Position numbers and translations under genes: made by a program | Shown: positions 8,992 to 17,814 of the stretch, one piece after another | Layout: every line of letters begins with the position of its first letter | Position numbering within the stretch: position 1 is the stretch's first letter | Assembly (NCBI GenBank): GCA_905200545.1 | Contig: CAJKKQ010000019.1 | Span: 1 to 53,493 of the forward strand | Length of the DNA: 53,493 nucleotides | From: an uncultured Oscillibacter sp. | GTDB lineage: Bacteria > Bacillota > Clostridia > Oscillospirales > Oscillospiraceae | Reading direction: 5' to 3' | The notes under the pieces: model-generated | Databases searched by the model: none | What the model saw: only the letters and a program-made list of their open reading frames with translations | Told to the model about the DNA's origin: nothing

Positions 8992-9582
8992 TCAGTCCCT
9001 GCCCAGAAAAGCTTCCAGTTCCTCCCGGGAATAGAGCAGATTCAGTGCTTCCAGCAGGCCGTTGGAGGTCAGATGCTCCGGCAGGTCCAGCTTCCGCAGC
9101 AGGGCCTGGCGGCGGGAGACACTGTCCGGTGTGCCGGTGAGCCCCAGAGCAAAGAGATCCGCCTTGGTAAGGGGCGCACTCCGGGGCAGTTGGGCCTCGC
9201 CGTCTTCAAAGGTGGCACCGCAGCGGCGCAGCGCCTCCAGGATGACTTCCGGCCGCATGCCTTCTACCCCAAGCTTCCCCTCCTTGCCGGGAGTGCGCTT
9301 ACGGCGCTCCTTGCCGTGGATGTCGGGAATATAGGCCTGCTTGACCCGGTCTTTGGGAAGGGCTCCCTTGAGGTAGTTGCGGATCACAAAGCCGGCGCCG
9401 TCACTGTCAGTCAGGACGATCAGACCACGCTCCATGGCCAGCCGCCGGAGAAAGGACAGCTTTTCCCGGTCATTGAACACGGAAAAGCCGCCCAGAGCCA
9501 CCACTGTGGCATCCACCACCTGGGAGACGGTATTTTTGTCGTAGCGGCCCTCCACCACGATGACTTCCTTTACCCGCATCAT
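8992..9582 (-). CDS. rnmV: ribonuclease M5
   Basis: A 196-residue RNase M5, the Toprim-fold nuclease that matures 5S rRNA in Firmicutes. The Toprim motifs are VIVVEGRYDKNTV (the acidic Glu) and VLTDSDGAGFVIRNYL (the DxD). PDIHGKERRKRTPGKEGKLG and VEGM follow, typical of the family. Length is normal. The start overlaps the holA stop by four bases (ATGA), so it is the last gene of the comEC-holA-rnmV operon. Confidence 0.92.
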   Translation of the reverse strand: MMRVKEVIVVEGRYDKNTVSQVVDATVVALGGFSVFNDREKLSFLRRLAMERGLIVLTDSDGAGFVIRNYLKGALPKDRVKQAYIPDIHGKERRKRTPGKEGKLGVEGMRPEVILEALRRCGATFEDGEAQLPRSAPLTKADLFALGLTGTPDSVSRRQALLRKLDLPEHLTSNGLLEALNLLYSREELEAFLGRD

Positions 9583-10640
9583 GACCGCGCCCCCAGCCGT
9601 ACCAACAGCAGTTTCAGCTCACCCACGCCGTCGATTCCCTTTTCGCTTTTGAGCCGCCGGTCCAGCACCTGGCACATTTTTACCGCGTCGGCACACCAGG
9701 CGGCATTGGTTCGCCTGGCGGCGGAGAGCAGGAGCTTTGCGGGATAATCGGACTTCATCTCCCAGAGCTCCATAAGCCAGTACTTGTCCTTGCCGCCGTC
9801 GATGGCCATGCGGGCGGTGTAGATCCGGCGCAGCTGAGAGCCCAGGGCTGCCAGGATCAAAATAGGCTCTGTCTGCATTTTCAAAAGGTCTCCCAGGATC
9901 CGGGCGGCCCGGTCGTAATCTCCGTCCAGCACCGCGTCTGAGAGGCGGAAGACCTCCGCAGAGAGCACCGGATCCGCCACGGCGTCGATATCCTGACGGG
10001 TAATGGATTTTCCTTTGGCGTAGGTGCCGATCTTGGTGATCTCCGGTACCAGGCCTGTCATCAGTCCCCCGCAGGTGAAAATGAGGTGTTCCGCCGTCTG
10101 CCGGTCAATGTCCTTGCCAAGGGCCCGGAACCGCCGGGCAATCCAGGCAATGAGGTCGCTGGTGTCTGCCGCCTGAAACTCCACCTGCCGGACATGATCC
10201 GACAGGGCTTTCCAGAGCTTCTTGTAGGTGCGGTTAGGCTTGTATTCTATGGTGTCATAGACGAACACCACACAGCAGTAGGGAGGGATATCGTTCAAAA
10301 AGGCGATGAATTTTTCCCGCTGCTCTTCCCCCAGCTTGAAAAGGTCAAAGTCTGTGGCCACGATCAGCGTCCGTTCCGAGAGCATAGGCATGGCCTCTGC
10401 CATTTCCGACAGAGCCTGTACGGTCAGATCCTTGCCCTCTACCCGGTGGTAGTTGAACTCCTCAAATCCCGCCGGAACCAGAGCTTTGCGCAGTTCTCCC
10501 AGGTAGTATTCCCGCAGGTAGCTCTCCTCTCCGTAAAAGAGGTAGGCGCAGCCCAGCGTACCGGCGGAGAGGTCGCTTTTGAGCTGGCGGAAGGCCTCGT
10601 TGGATTTGGATGTCGTTTTCTTGGATGATTGATATGCCAT
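9579..10640 (-). CDS. holA: DNA polymerase III subunit delta
   Basis: A 353-residue HolA, the clamp-loader subunit that opens the beta clamp. The sequence has LGCAYLFYGEESYLREYYLG at the N-terminus, MPMLSERTLIVATDFDLFKL, the LIAWIARRFRALGKDI region and a C-terminal helical domain (LAALGSQLRRIYTARMA). The degenerate P-loop-like region and the length fit the family. A GAGGA precedes the ATG. It begins 13 bases after comEC and overlaps rnmV by four bases. Confidence 0.93.
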   Translation of the reverse strand: MAYQSSKKTTSKSNEAFRQLKSDLSAGTLGCAYLFYGEESYLREYYLGELRKALVPAGFEEFNYHRVEGKDLTVQALSEMAEAMPMLSERTLIVATDFDLFKLGEEQREKFIAFLNDIPPYCCVVFVYDTIEYKPNRTYKKLWKALSDHVRQVEFQAADTSDLIAWIARRFRALGKDIDRQTAEHLIFTCGGLMTGLVPEITKIGTYAKGKSITRQDIDAVADPVLSAEVFRLSDAVLDGDYDRAARILGDLLKMQTEPILILAALGSQLRRIYTARMAIDGGKDKYWLMELWEMKSDYPAKLLLSAARRTNAAWCADAVKMCQVLDRRLKSEKGIDGVGELKLLLVRLGARS

Positions 10641-10653
10641 AATCGTTGATTCC

Positions 10654-12897
10654 TCAGTTGACGGTAAGATGGATGGTTCCCTGCAGATCGGTGCGGTAGA
10701 TGGCTGCCCCCGCCTGCACCAGCCGCCACAACGCCTGATCGGAGGGGTGGCCGTAGCTGTTGTCCCCCACGCTGATAAAGGCCAGCTCCGGTGTCAGGGT
10801 GGACAAAAGCGCTTCTGATGTGGAGTATTTGGAGCCGTGGTGGCCTACCACCAGGGCCTCCAGATCCGGCAGGTCGTAGGTAGAAAGCAGCTGCTCCTCT
10901 GTGTTGGAGTTCATATCCCCGGTGATCAGCAGGTCAAAGTCTCCGGAGGAGCACAAAATGCTCAACCCCGCCTCATTGCTTTCCCCGTCTCCCAAAGGCG
11001 GATAGACGGTCAGCGTACTCGCTCCCAGATCCCAGACGGTTTCCTCCCGAAGGATCTGAACCTGTGTTCCCTGCTCCCGGGCGGCCTCCAGAAGGGCGTT
11101 CCCGGCAGCGGAGTCCGGAAGGCCCGGTACTACCAGGGTTTCCACATCTATTCGGGACAGCAGCGTCTCCACGCCGGAGATGTGATCGGTATCGTAGTGG
11201 GTCAGCACCAGGTGCTCCAGACGGCCGCAGCCCATACTGTACAGAGTGTCCGCGGCGATGGTTCCAGGGTCATACCAGCTGTTGGCGCTGCCGCAGTCCA
11301 CCAGGGTACATGACCCACCGGAGTACACAAGCACACACTGCCCCTGACCCACGTCCAGTACCTGCACGTCCAGTGTGCCGTCCCCATAGCGCAGGGCCCC
11401 TGCCCGAAGGGTCAGTACCAGGGTGCCTGCCGCCAGGCCGGCGGCCAAAGCGTATTTCCGCCTGCCGCCGCAGCGGATCAGCCATGCCGCCGAAAAGAGC
11501 AGATAGACATAGAGCAGCCAGTATTTCAGATAGGGGTTGGAAAAATAGACTGCGTGCCCCGGGATTTGCGAGAGCAGATGGACTGCTTTTAGAATATACC
11601 ACACCAGCGCCTGGGGCGCCAGCCCCAAAAGCGAGCCCAGTGCAGAAGAGATCATCCCCAAGCCAACCGAGACGATCCCGGAAATAAAAGCGCCTGCCGC
11701 CGCGTACAGGCAAAGAAGGTTGCTTACAGGCGCGATCAAAACCAGCATATTGAAGTACGCCGCCGTCAAAGGCGTGGTGAACACCAGGGCGCCGATGGTG
11801 GCGGAAAAGCTGGCGGCAAGGAAGCGGTATACCCTCCCACGGGTTTTGCTGCCCAAAAGCGTCTGATACAGCCGGGGCGACACCAGCAGCAATCCGGCCA
11901 CGGAGGAGAAGGACAGCTGCAAACTGATAGAGGCGGCGGCAAAGGGGTTTTGCAGTAAGATTACCAGAAGCGCCGCCGAGAGGGAGGTAATGGGATCACT
12001 GTCTCTGCGCAGCAGCGGTGCCGACAAAACGAAAATCGCCATGATGCAGGATCGAACCACGGAGGGACTGGCTCCGGTGAGAAGTGCATAGAAAATCAAA
12101 ATGGGGATACCCCACAGGGCCAGGCGGCGTTTTTGGCCCAGCGCGAACAAAGACAGCAGGGATACCAGGAAGGAGCAGTGCATCCCCGATACCGCCAAAA
12201 TGTGGGAAAGGCCTGCCTGGCGCAGGTCCGTCTCCGCCTGGACGGAGAGATTGCCGCTGCGCCCGATCAGCATGGCCTGCAAAAAAGCGGCGGTGTCGCC
12301 GTCAAAAATGCGGCAGATGGTATCGTTCATGGCGCGGCCCGCCAGCAGTGGGAGCCAGCGCCAGGATCCGGAGGTACCGGGCCCAAAGGTCTCATCGCCC
12401 CGGGAATAGGCCAGCAGAAACACGCCCCGGGAAGTAAAGGTGGTCAGCTCGCTGTCCCGGATGCGGGCGGCGCTTTGAAACTGCACATCCGCCGTGATGG
12501 TTTGGCCGGGATCCAGATCCAGCAGAGCCTCCGTGCCGTAGTAGGTCACTTTGCCGTGGGGATACCCCTCCAGGCGCACCGTGACCCGGGCTCCGTAATC
12601 CGTGGCGGCAGGTTCACTGCACACGGTCATCACCGCGGCGGAGTGTTCCGTGCCTGCCAGAGCTTCCAGAGGCTGCTGCACCTGCCGGATATAGAGCCAG
12701 TTATAGCCCAGAGCCAGCGCCAGGGCTACCCCCGCCGGCAATACCCGGCGGCGCAGCCGCCAGGGCAGCAGCAGGGAAAGGCAGGCCCCTCCAAGGCATA
12801 CAAATGCCGCCGGGAGAAGCCAGTCCCCCGGCAGGGCGTATTGGGCAAGGAAGATCCCGGCGGCAAAGGCCAGGGCGAAGACCGCCAGCTTTCTCAT
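10654..12897 (-). CDS. comEC: DNA internalization/competence protein ComEC/Rec2
   Basis: A 747-residue membrane protein that forms the channel for single-stranded DNA during natural transformation. There are N-terminal membrane segments, an extracellular OB-like part, and the competence domain (LAVSGMHCSFLVSLLSLFAL, and GASPSVVRSCIMAIFVLSAP). The C-terminal metallo-beta-lactamase domain has VLTHYDTDHISGVETLL and LVVGHHGSKYSTSEALL. The start at 12897 (MRKLAVFALAF) overlaps the stop of the upstream regulator as ATGA; a longer in-frame start at 12987 would overlap that gene fully. It is in one operon with holA and rnmV. Confidence 0.93.
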   Translation of the reverse strand: MRKLAVFALAFAAGIFLAQYALPGDWLLPAAFVCLGGACLSLLLPWRLRRRVLPAGVALALALGYNWLYIRQVQQPLEALAGTEHSAAVMTVCSEPAATDYGARVTVRLEGYPHGKVTYYGTEALLDLDPGQTITADVQFQSAARIRDSELTTFTSRGVFLLAYSRGDETFGPGTSGSWRWLPLLAGRAMNDTICRIFDGDTAAFLQAMLIGRSGNLSVQAETDLRQAGLSHILAVSGMHCSFLVSLLSLFALGQKRRLALWGIPILIFYALLTGASPSVVRSCIMAIFVLSAPLLRRDSDPITSLSAALLVILLQNPFAAASISLQLSFSSVAGLLLVSPRLYQTLLGSKTRGRVYRFLAASFSATIGALVFTTPLTAAYFNMLVLIAPVSNLLCLYAAAGAFISGIVSVGLGMISSALGSLLGLAPQALVWYILKAVHLLSQIPGHAVYFSNPYLKYWLLYVYLLFSAAWLIRCGGRRKYALAAGLAAGTLVLTLRAGALRYGDGTLDVQVLDVGQGQCVLVYSGGSCTLVDCGSANSWYDPGTIAADTLYSMGCGRLEHLVLTHYDTDHISGVETLLSRIDVETLVVPGLPDSAAGNALLEAAREQGTQVQILREETVWDLGASTLTVYPPLGDGESNEAGLSILCSSGDFDLLITGDMNSNTEEQLLSTYDLPDLEALVVGHHGSKYSTSEALLSTLTPELAFISVGDNSYGHPSDQALWRLVQAGAAIYRTDLQGTIHLTVN

Positions 12898-13118
12898 TTG
12901 CTCCGGGGCGGCGTGGGATCGTCGGTACGGCCCAACAGGTAGTCGGTACTGACGTGGTAAAAATCCGCCAGCTTCATCACGACCCATGCAGGGGTTTCCC
13001 GTTGCCCACTCTCATAGCGGCGATATACACTGCGGTGCATGTTCAGATAGTCGGCGATACACTGCTGCGTTTTGTCGGCATCTTCTCTCAGATCTCGCAT
13101 ACGCTTGATTTCCATCAT
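12894..13118 (-). CDS. XRE-family helix-turn-helix regulator
   Basis: A 74-residue protein made almost only of a Cro/CI-type HTH: IKRMRDLREDADKTQQCIAD followed by YLNMHRSVYRRYESGQRETP, then KLADFYHVSTDYLLGRTDD. Such proteins bind short palindromes. It starts at 13118 (or the adjacent ATG at 13115) and overlaps comEC by four bases, so it heads the comEC-holA-rnmV operon. An imperfect palindrome just upstream may be its operator. Confidence 0.88.
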   Translation of the reverse strand: MMEIKRMRDLREDADKTQQCIADYLNMHRSVYRRYESGQRETPAWVVMKLADFYHVSTDYLLGRTDDPTPPRSK

Positions 13119-13134
13119 TTATCACCCAGAAAAA

Positions 13135-13152
13135 TGTTACCAAATGGCAACA
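13135..13152. promoter_or_regulatory. imperfect palindrome upstream of the XRE gene
   Basis: TGTTACC (13135-13141) and GGCAACA (13146-13152) are inverted around AAAT with one mismatch. The site lies 17-34 bases before the regulator start and downstream of a possible minus-strand TATAAT near 13193. An autoregulatory operator is plausible but unproven. Confidence 0.4.
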
Positions 13153-13249
13153 TCCCTCTGGGAGATTGTGTCCATGCGGAGCCAAAATCATTATAATATG
13201 AACGGTGTTAAAAAACCATATATCGCCGTAACTTGTTTTCAATACCTGC

Positions 13250-13278
13250 TTGACGGCTTCAACAGGCGGGATTATGAT
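13250..13278 (+). promoter_or_regulatory. sigma-A promoter for the SLH protein gene
   Basis: TTGACG (13250-13255), a 17-base spacer and TATGAT (13273-13278). The start codon follows 45 bases later. Confidence 0.75.
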
Positions 13279-13323
13279 AAAAATACGGAAAAAGGCGAGA
13301 GCCGAAAAGAGAGGAGCAGTTCT

Positions 13324-14850
13324 ATGAAGCGTTTTCTAACGTCCCTTGTCACGGTGCTGCTGTTGACCATGGCGCTGACCGTGGCTGCCTCCGCGTCTGA
13401 TTTTGACGCTGCGGCAAAGGATTTGTCCGCCATCGGCGTGTTCCGCGGCACCGAGGCGGGCTTTGAGCTGGATCGGGCGCCCACCCGCTCCGAAGCCGCC
13501 ATTATGCTGGTACGGCTCTACGGTGCAGAGGAGCAGGCTGCTGCCGACTACGAGGCAGGTACCATCTCCCACCCCTTTACGGATGTCAGTGACTTTACCG
13601 CCCCGTATGTGGCCTGGCTGTACACCAACGGCCTGACCAACGGCACCAGCGCCACCACCTTCGGCTCCGCAGCCCCGTGCAGTGCCCAGCAGTACACGGT
13701 GTTTTTGCTGCGGGCGCTGGGCTATGAGGACGGCAAGGATTTCGACTATGCCCAGGCACCGGAGTTTGCCGTTACCAAGGGCTTGTTTGATACTTCCATG
13801 TTTGGCGGGACTTTCCTGCGGGATGATCTCGCTGCTGTGACGTATCAGGCTCTGGCCGCGGATCTCAAGGACGGCAGTGCCTATTTGCTCAAGAGCCTGG
13901 TGGAAAGCGGCGCCGTGGACGCCCAGGCAGCCCAGCCCATTACCCAGAAGATCGAGACGTACCGGGCTCTGCTCTCCGCTTCCTCCGACGCTATGAACGG
14001 CGGCCTGGATACGGACTTTGACATGGACATGCAGATGGATCTGGCACTCTCCGGCACCGACAGCGGTGAACCGCTGGATGAGCAGATGCAGCTTGGCATG
14101 ACCGCCTCCGGCCGGGTGCAGATGATCCTGGCGGAGGAACCCCAGATGGCCATCAACATGGAGACCACCATCCTGGGTGAGACCATGAATATGGGCGAGT
14201 GGATGAAGGACGGCTGGATCTATGTTCAGACGGAGATGAATGGGGAGACCAGCAAAGTCAAGTATCAGGCGGAGGGCATGGATGCGTTCATGGCGCTCTA
14301 TCAGGAGCTGTTGGATCAGAGCGTTTCTCAGATGAACGGGGCCATGCTGCCCATGATCGATTCCATTACCGCCAAGACCTCCGGAGGAAATACGGTCTAC
14401 ACCCTCAAGCTCAACAATGCAGTCTCCGGCATGGTTCAGGATCTCGTGGGTATGCTGGGGGATGCGCTGCCTGAAGAAGTGGGCCTGGATATGGCGCTGG
14501 AGCTGAAGGACTGCACCGCCGTGGTGGATGCCGCGCTGACCATGAACCTGGACGGCGGAGAAGAGGGAACCATGGCGGTCAATCTGGGAATCAAGATGGA
14601 TATGTCCATGGATATCAATGCCATGGGCAAGAATGTCAGGATCACCTATCCGGACTTTTCCGGCTTTGTGGATCTGACTGTCCCGGAGACCAGTGCGCCT
14701 GCTGACAGTGAGATGAAGACGGTCTATGTTACGGAGACCGGCAAGCGGTACCACTACGATAATAACTGCAATGGCGGAACGTATTATGAATCTACCTTGG
14801 AAGAGGCCCTCAGCCGCGGACTGACTCCGTGTGAGAAGTGTGTTCTCTAA
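13324..14850 (+). CDS. exported S-layer homology protein with C-terminal Cys/His motif
   Basis: A 508-residue secreted protein. A signal peptide (KRFLTSLVTVLLLTMALTVA, with AxA sites) is followed by about three SLH-type repeats to about residue 200 (RAPTRSEAAIMLVRLYG, FTDVSDFTAPYVAWLYTNGL, and a third weaker one). The middle, about residues 210-450, is Met- and Asp-rich and resembles the DUF6612/LppX-like lipid-binding fold; this is tentative. The last 45 residues hold a His/Cys motif (KRYHYDNNC ... TPCEKC) like the Ada zinc-binding tail. GAGGAG lies 7 bases before the ATG; upstream in-frame codons lack a ribosome site. It probably attaches to the cell wall. A terminator follows. Confidence 0.78.
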   Translation: MKRFLTSLVTVLLLTMALTVAASASDFDAAAKDLSAIGVFRGTEAGFELDRAPTRSEAAIMLVRLYGAEEQAAADYEAGTISHPFTDVSDFTAPYVAWLYTNGLTNGTSATTFGSAAPCSAQQYTVFLLRALGYEDGKDFDYAQAPEFAVTKGLFDTSMFGGTFLRDDLAAVTYQALAADLKDGSAYLLKSLVESGAVDAQAAQPITQKIETYRALLSASSDAMNGGLDTDFDMDMQMDLALSGTDSGEPLDEQMQLGMTASGRVQMILAEEPQMAINMETTILGETMNMGEWMKDGWIYVQTEMNGETSKVKYQAEGMDAFMALYQELLDQSVSQMNGAMLPMIDSITAKTSGGNTVYTLKLNNAVSGMVQDLVGMLGDALPEEVGLDMALELKDCTAVVDAALTMNLDGGEEGTMAVNLGIKMDMSMDINAMGKNVRITYPDFSGFVDLTVPETSAPADSEMKTVYVTETGKRYHYDNNCNGGTYYESTLEEALSRGLTPCEKCVL

Positions 14851-14875
14851 AATGTAAAGATGCTGCATTTACAAG

Positions 14876-14909
14876 AAGGAACCGTCCGGCATACGCCGGA
14901 CGGTTCCTT
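14876..14909. terminator. bidirectional terminator
   Basis: Perfect 15-bp arms (14876-14890 and 14895-14909) with a 4-base loop, between convergent genes. Confidence 0.85.
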
Positions 14910-14914
14910 GCATT

Positions 14915-15232
14915 TTAGTCCTCTCCGCTCATGCACCCCCATACCACCAGGATCTCATCATCGGCGGGATCGGATGTGCCCATGGAGTCCATGGTCAGCA
15001 GGTAGGGGATGTCAGCGGTGTAGACCCCTGCTGCTTCATAGGTGATGGAGGAGGGGGCCGGGCCATCCACCTGGCCGAATACGGTGGCGTGATCCAGAAC
15101 ATCCACCACCTCTGCCTCCAGGTAATAGAGGGCTGTTTCAGATTCTGCCGCCTGGGCATGATGGAGGGCGGCCAGTGCCGGGATCAGAACACCGGCGCAC
15201 AACACGGCCGCCAGAATGCGTGTTTTGTTCAT
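14915..15232 (-). CDS. small exported protein of unknown function
   Basis: A 105-residue protein with a signal peptide (MNKTRILAAVLCAGVLIPAL, cleavage near AQA-AES). The mature part of about 75 residues is acidic (ALYYLEAEVVDVLDHATVF, and ending DDEILVVWGCMSGED). It resembles small secreted proteins of gut Clostridia that carry a beta-strand 'EVVDV..D.V....DG' pattern, but I do not recognise a named family. AGGAG precedes the ATG. It stands alone between a terminator and the aroM locus. Confidence 0.7.
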   Translation of the reverse strand: MNKTRILAAVLCAGVLIPALAALHHAQAAESETALYYLEAEVVDVLDHATVFGQVDGPAPSSITYEAAGVYTADIPYLLTMDSMGTSDPADDEILVVWGCMSGED

Positions 15233-15341
15233 AAGGCTGCTCCTGTTTCACGGTCTGAACGGAGGGGAGATCCCACTCCGCTCTGTGTGACCAGCATACC
15301 ACGAGGGGCATGTCAAAACCTGTTTGTTCCGCCGCCAGATG

Positions 15342-15386
15342 AAAAATGATTCCCCGGTACTGCCCGTGCGGCAATACCGGGGAATC
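15342..15386 (-). terminator. terminator of the DUF917-aroM operon
   Basis: Perfect 12-bp arms (15348-15359 and 15375-15386) with an inner G/C-rich extension, followed on the minus strand by ATTTTTC. It ends the minus-strand operon that starts at 19865. Confidence 0.85.
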
Positions 15387-15403
15387 GAAACGGCAAGGGT
15401 AAA

Positions 15404-16081
15404 TCACTGGGCCACGTCGGTGAGTTCGGAGACCACCCGGGCCAGCAAAGTCCGGGGCAGGACCACCAGCTTACCGCTCTCCCGGGCGAAGAGCTCCTTC
15501 ATCTCCTGCGTGAATCCGATGCAGTCCAGCACCACCAGGTCGCCGTCCAGATCCCGAACTTTCCGGGCGGCAGCTTCCAGGTCTCCCATAGGTCCGTAAG
15601 GAGAGGCGGGGATGGTGGTGACCTTTTCCACAAACTGGCCCCACTTCTCCTGGCACTGCTCCACCTGGAGGGGGGAGGGGGTCACGGTGATGATGTGGGA
15701 GGTCTTGCTCAGCAGAGGAACCACCCGATCCAGAATGTCGCAGGGGTAGATCAGGGGTACCTTGGCGGTGAGGGAGGCGGGGAACTTGCCGGTACAGAAG
15801 AAGACGATGAGCCGGACACCCTGATCCTCCAGCTCATGGATGGCCTCCTGAAGCCGGGGCAGGATGTAGCGCTCGGCAAAGGTGACGGAGGAGCCGTCCA
15901 GCAGCCGGGAGACCAGGACATAGTCCCCCTCCTCCGGCTGAAATGCGGCGATCTGGTCCCGGGTGAGGCCGTCCAGCCCGCCCCGCTGCAAAAGCTCCAC
16001 CTTGCCGTCAAAGATGTCCATAATGTCGCTTGTGACATCTGTGCGGGGAGCCTGTCCAATGGTGATGGCACCGATTTTCAT
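15404..16081 (-). CDS. aroM: AroM family protein
   Basis: A 225-residue AroM-like protein. The N-terminus KIGAITIGQAPRTDVTSDIM is diagnostic, as are GDYVLVSRLLDGSSVTFAER, FFCTGKFP and VLDCIGFTQEMKELF. AroM was named from E. coli, where its gene is cotranscribed with aroL, but its function is unknown; the fold resembles the Asp/Glu racemase group, with Cys in FFCTG and LDCIG. It is the last gene of a five-gene operon (DUF917, aminopeptidase, racemase, DUF1177, aroM), so its job is probably catabolic rather than in shikimate synthesis. Confidence 0.88.
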   Translation of the reverse strand: MKIGAITIGQAPRTDVTSDIMDIFDGKVELLQRGGLDGLTRDQIAAFQPEEGDYVLVSRLLDGSSVTFAERYILPRLQEAIHELEDQGVRLIVFFCTGKFPASLTAKVPLIYPCDILDRVVPLLSKTSHIITVTPSPLQVEQCQEKWGQFVEKVTTIPASPYGPMGDLEAAARKVRDLDGDLVVLDCIGFTQEMKELFARESGKLVVLPRTLLARVVSELTDVAQ

Positions 16082-16110
16082 AGGGAACCGTGCTCCTTTC
16101 CTAAATAGGC

Positions 16111-16139
16111 CCCCGGCCGGAGAGCTTCTCCGGCCGGGG
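16111..16139 (-). repeat. intercistronic hairpin between DUF1177 and aroM
   Basis: Perfect 13-bp G/C-only-ended arms (16111-16123 and 16127-16139) with a 3-base loop and no T-run on the minus strand. It could stabilise the upstream transcript or lower aroM expression. Confidence 0.75.
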
Positions 16140-16147
16140 AACGATGA

Positions 16148-17086
16148 TTACTTGTTGCCCAGAGTCTGCAGGTGCTTCATGGAGCCGTAGAGCTTCTGGA
16201 GGCGGGCATACTCCTCCTCGTCATAGAAGGTGCACTCGCCACGGCCGAAGGACTTGGCGGTCTCCAGCATGAAGCGGGCGGCCTCCTCCACGTCGGTGAA
16301 GTGGCTGCAGCCGGTGCCGCAGCCGGGCACCATGGTCTCGGTGGTGATGGCCACACCCACCACGGGAGCGGAGGTGCAGGTGCAGGGCTGCATGATGCTG
16401 TTGAGGTGATGGACATCGTTGCCGTAGGGGGTGATGTCCTGCATATTCACGGGGAACACATAGGGCAGACGGCCGGTAGTGCGCTGCATGATGTCCAGAA
16501 TGGACTCCGGCAGGCGGAGGATCCAACCCTCCTTCACCGGCTGGGACAGGGCGAAGCCACGGGTGTTGATAACCCGGTTGCCCTTGGTGGTGTCCACAGA
16601 GAGGATGGCGTCCAGCTCAGGGGAGACCTCCTCCTGGTTGATCTGATAGATGTCCACCGGGGAGTTCATGAAGGGTACGGGATCATGGGGCTGGGTGGGG
16701 GCGAAGGGGCTCACATGGGTGGAGATGAACACGTCGCCGGGCAGGAAGTCGCCTTTCACCTGCATGTCCAGCAGCTTGGCAGCCACGGTGAGAGCAGCCA
16801 GAGCGCCGTCGCCGTCGGAGACATAGCCAATCATCTCAGGACGGGCACCGATGGCGCCCAGACGGCCCAGGATGCCGATGGTGGGGGCGCTGCCGCCGGA
16901 GGTCTTGCCGCTGGTGCCGGGGATGCGGACCTTCACCATGTCGGTCTTGCCCCGGGGCCCAACCAGGGGGTAGGTCTCCACGTTGGCGTTGGGATTGATG
17001 CCCTTGAGATAGGCCACCACGTCGGCACCGGTGACGGTGCTGCTGTCCAGAAGGTCAAAGACCTCGATGAGCTGTTTGATAAGCAT
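16148..17086 (-). CDS. DUF1177 family protein
   Basis: A 312-residue protein matching the DUF1177 family throughout: EVFDLLDSSTVTGADVVAYL, IGILGRLGAIGARPEMIGYV, LPGDVFISTHVSPFAPTQPH and ETMVPGCGTGCSHFTDVEEA. The conserved His, Cys and Asp residues and the middle segment (SDGDGALAALTVAAKLLDM) suggest an enzyme, possibly a hydrolase related to M20/M42-like peptidases, but no activity is established that I know of. A strong GGAGG precedes the ATG. It lies 12 bases after the racemase and upstream of aroM. Confidence 0.88.
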   Translation of the reverse strand: MLIKQLIEVFDLLDSSTVTGADVVAYLKGINPNANVETYPLVGPRGKTDMVKVRIPGTSGKTSGGSAPTIGILGRLGAIGARPEMIGYVSDGDGALAALTVAAKLLDMQVKGDFLPGDVFISTHVSPFAPTQPHDPVPFMNSPVDIYQINQEEVSPELDAILSVDTTKGNRVINTRGFALSQPVKEGWILRLPESILDIMQRTTGRLPYVFPVNMQDITPYGNDVHHLNSIMQPCTCTSAPVVGVAITTETMVPGCGTGCSHFTDVEEAARFMLETAKSFGRGECTFYDEEEYARLQKLYGSMKHLQTLGNK

Positions 17087-17098
17087 AGTAATTCCTCC

Positions 17099-17794
17099 TT
17101 AGTTTTGCTCCGCCTGGGAGGCGGAAGATGAAAGCTGCGCACGGCGCAGAAGTTCAAACAGAGTGAGAAGTCCCTCGCACATGACGGGATCCAATACGGG
17201 GATGCCCAGTTCCCGCTCCAGGGCGGGGGCAATGCCGATGGTGGACATGCCGGTGCAGCTAAGGGCCAGAACCTCTGCACCCTTGGCCTGCTGATCCCGG
17301 GCGGCATCTACAGTGGCGGCAAAGCCCGCCGGAGTCATGAGGTCCAGCGTGCTGACCACGCCCTTGCCGATGCCCGCTTCCGGAATGATGTGCCCTTCCA
17401 GAATGCGGGTGTAGGCCTCGGGAATATCGGCAGTGATGCCCACCGTGCCCGCTTTTCCACCGTAGAACTGGGCCAGGGAAGCGGTGCTCTCACCGCCGCC
17501 CACTACGGGGATGGGGACGGCGGAGCGGGCCTCCCGGACGCCGGGGTCACCGGCGCAGCTGACAATGATGGCGTCAAAGCCCTCCTCGTACATCTGCCGG
17601 GCCATGGCCACTACCTTGGGAACGCCTGCTGCCATGGTGGCGTCGTCGTGGATGCCCTCATACTGGTCGGGGATGCAGCGGGATTCCACACGGAACATGG
17701 GGAAGTACCGCTCCAGCAGGCGGCCGTGGAGGTTCAAAAGCTCCGGGTCTTCCGTGGTCAGTACCCGGATGACACCGATGCGGTAGGAATCCAT
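17099..17794 (-). CDS. aspartate/glutamate (hydantoin) racemase family protein
   Basis: A 231-residue member of the Asp/Glu/hydantoin racemase superfamily. Its two catalytic-type cysteines are at Cys80 in IIVSCAGDPGV and Cys180 in LALSCTGMSTI, which is the two-thiol arrangement used for cofactor-independent racemisation. The N-terminus RIGVIRVLTTEDPELLNLHG and PVVGGGESTASLA fit the hydantoin racemase side of the family better than MurI. GGAGG precedes the ATG. It lies between the aminopeptidase and DUF1177 genes. The substrate may be an amino acid, hydantoin or related acid; the sequence does not decide. Confidence 0.8.
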   Translation of the reverse strand: MDSYRIGVIRVLTTEDPELLNLHGRLLERYFPMFRVESRCIPDQYEGIHDDATMAAGVPKVVAMARQMYEEGFDAIIVSCAGDPGVREARSAVPIPVVGGGESTASLAQFYGGKAGTVGITADIPEAYTRILEGHIIPEAGIGKGVVSTLDLMTPAGFAATVDAARDQQAKGAEVLALSCTGMSTIGIAPALERELGIPVLDPVMCEGLLTLFELLRRAQLSSSASQAEQN

Positions 17795-17814
17795 ATCCAG
17801 TCCTCCTTATGTCG

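Noticed and set aside
13336..14868. A minus-strand frame of 510 codons opposite the SLH protein
   Set aside because: The + strand has a signal peptide, SLH repeats, promoter and terminator. The antisense product has no recognisable domain.
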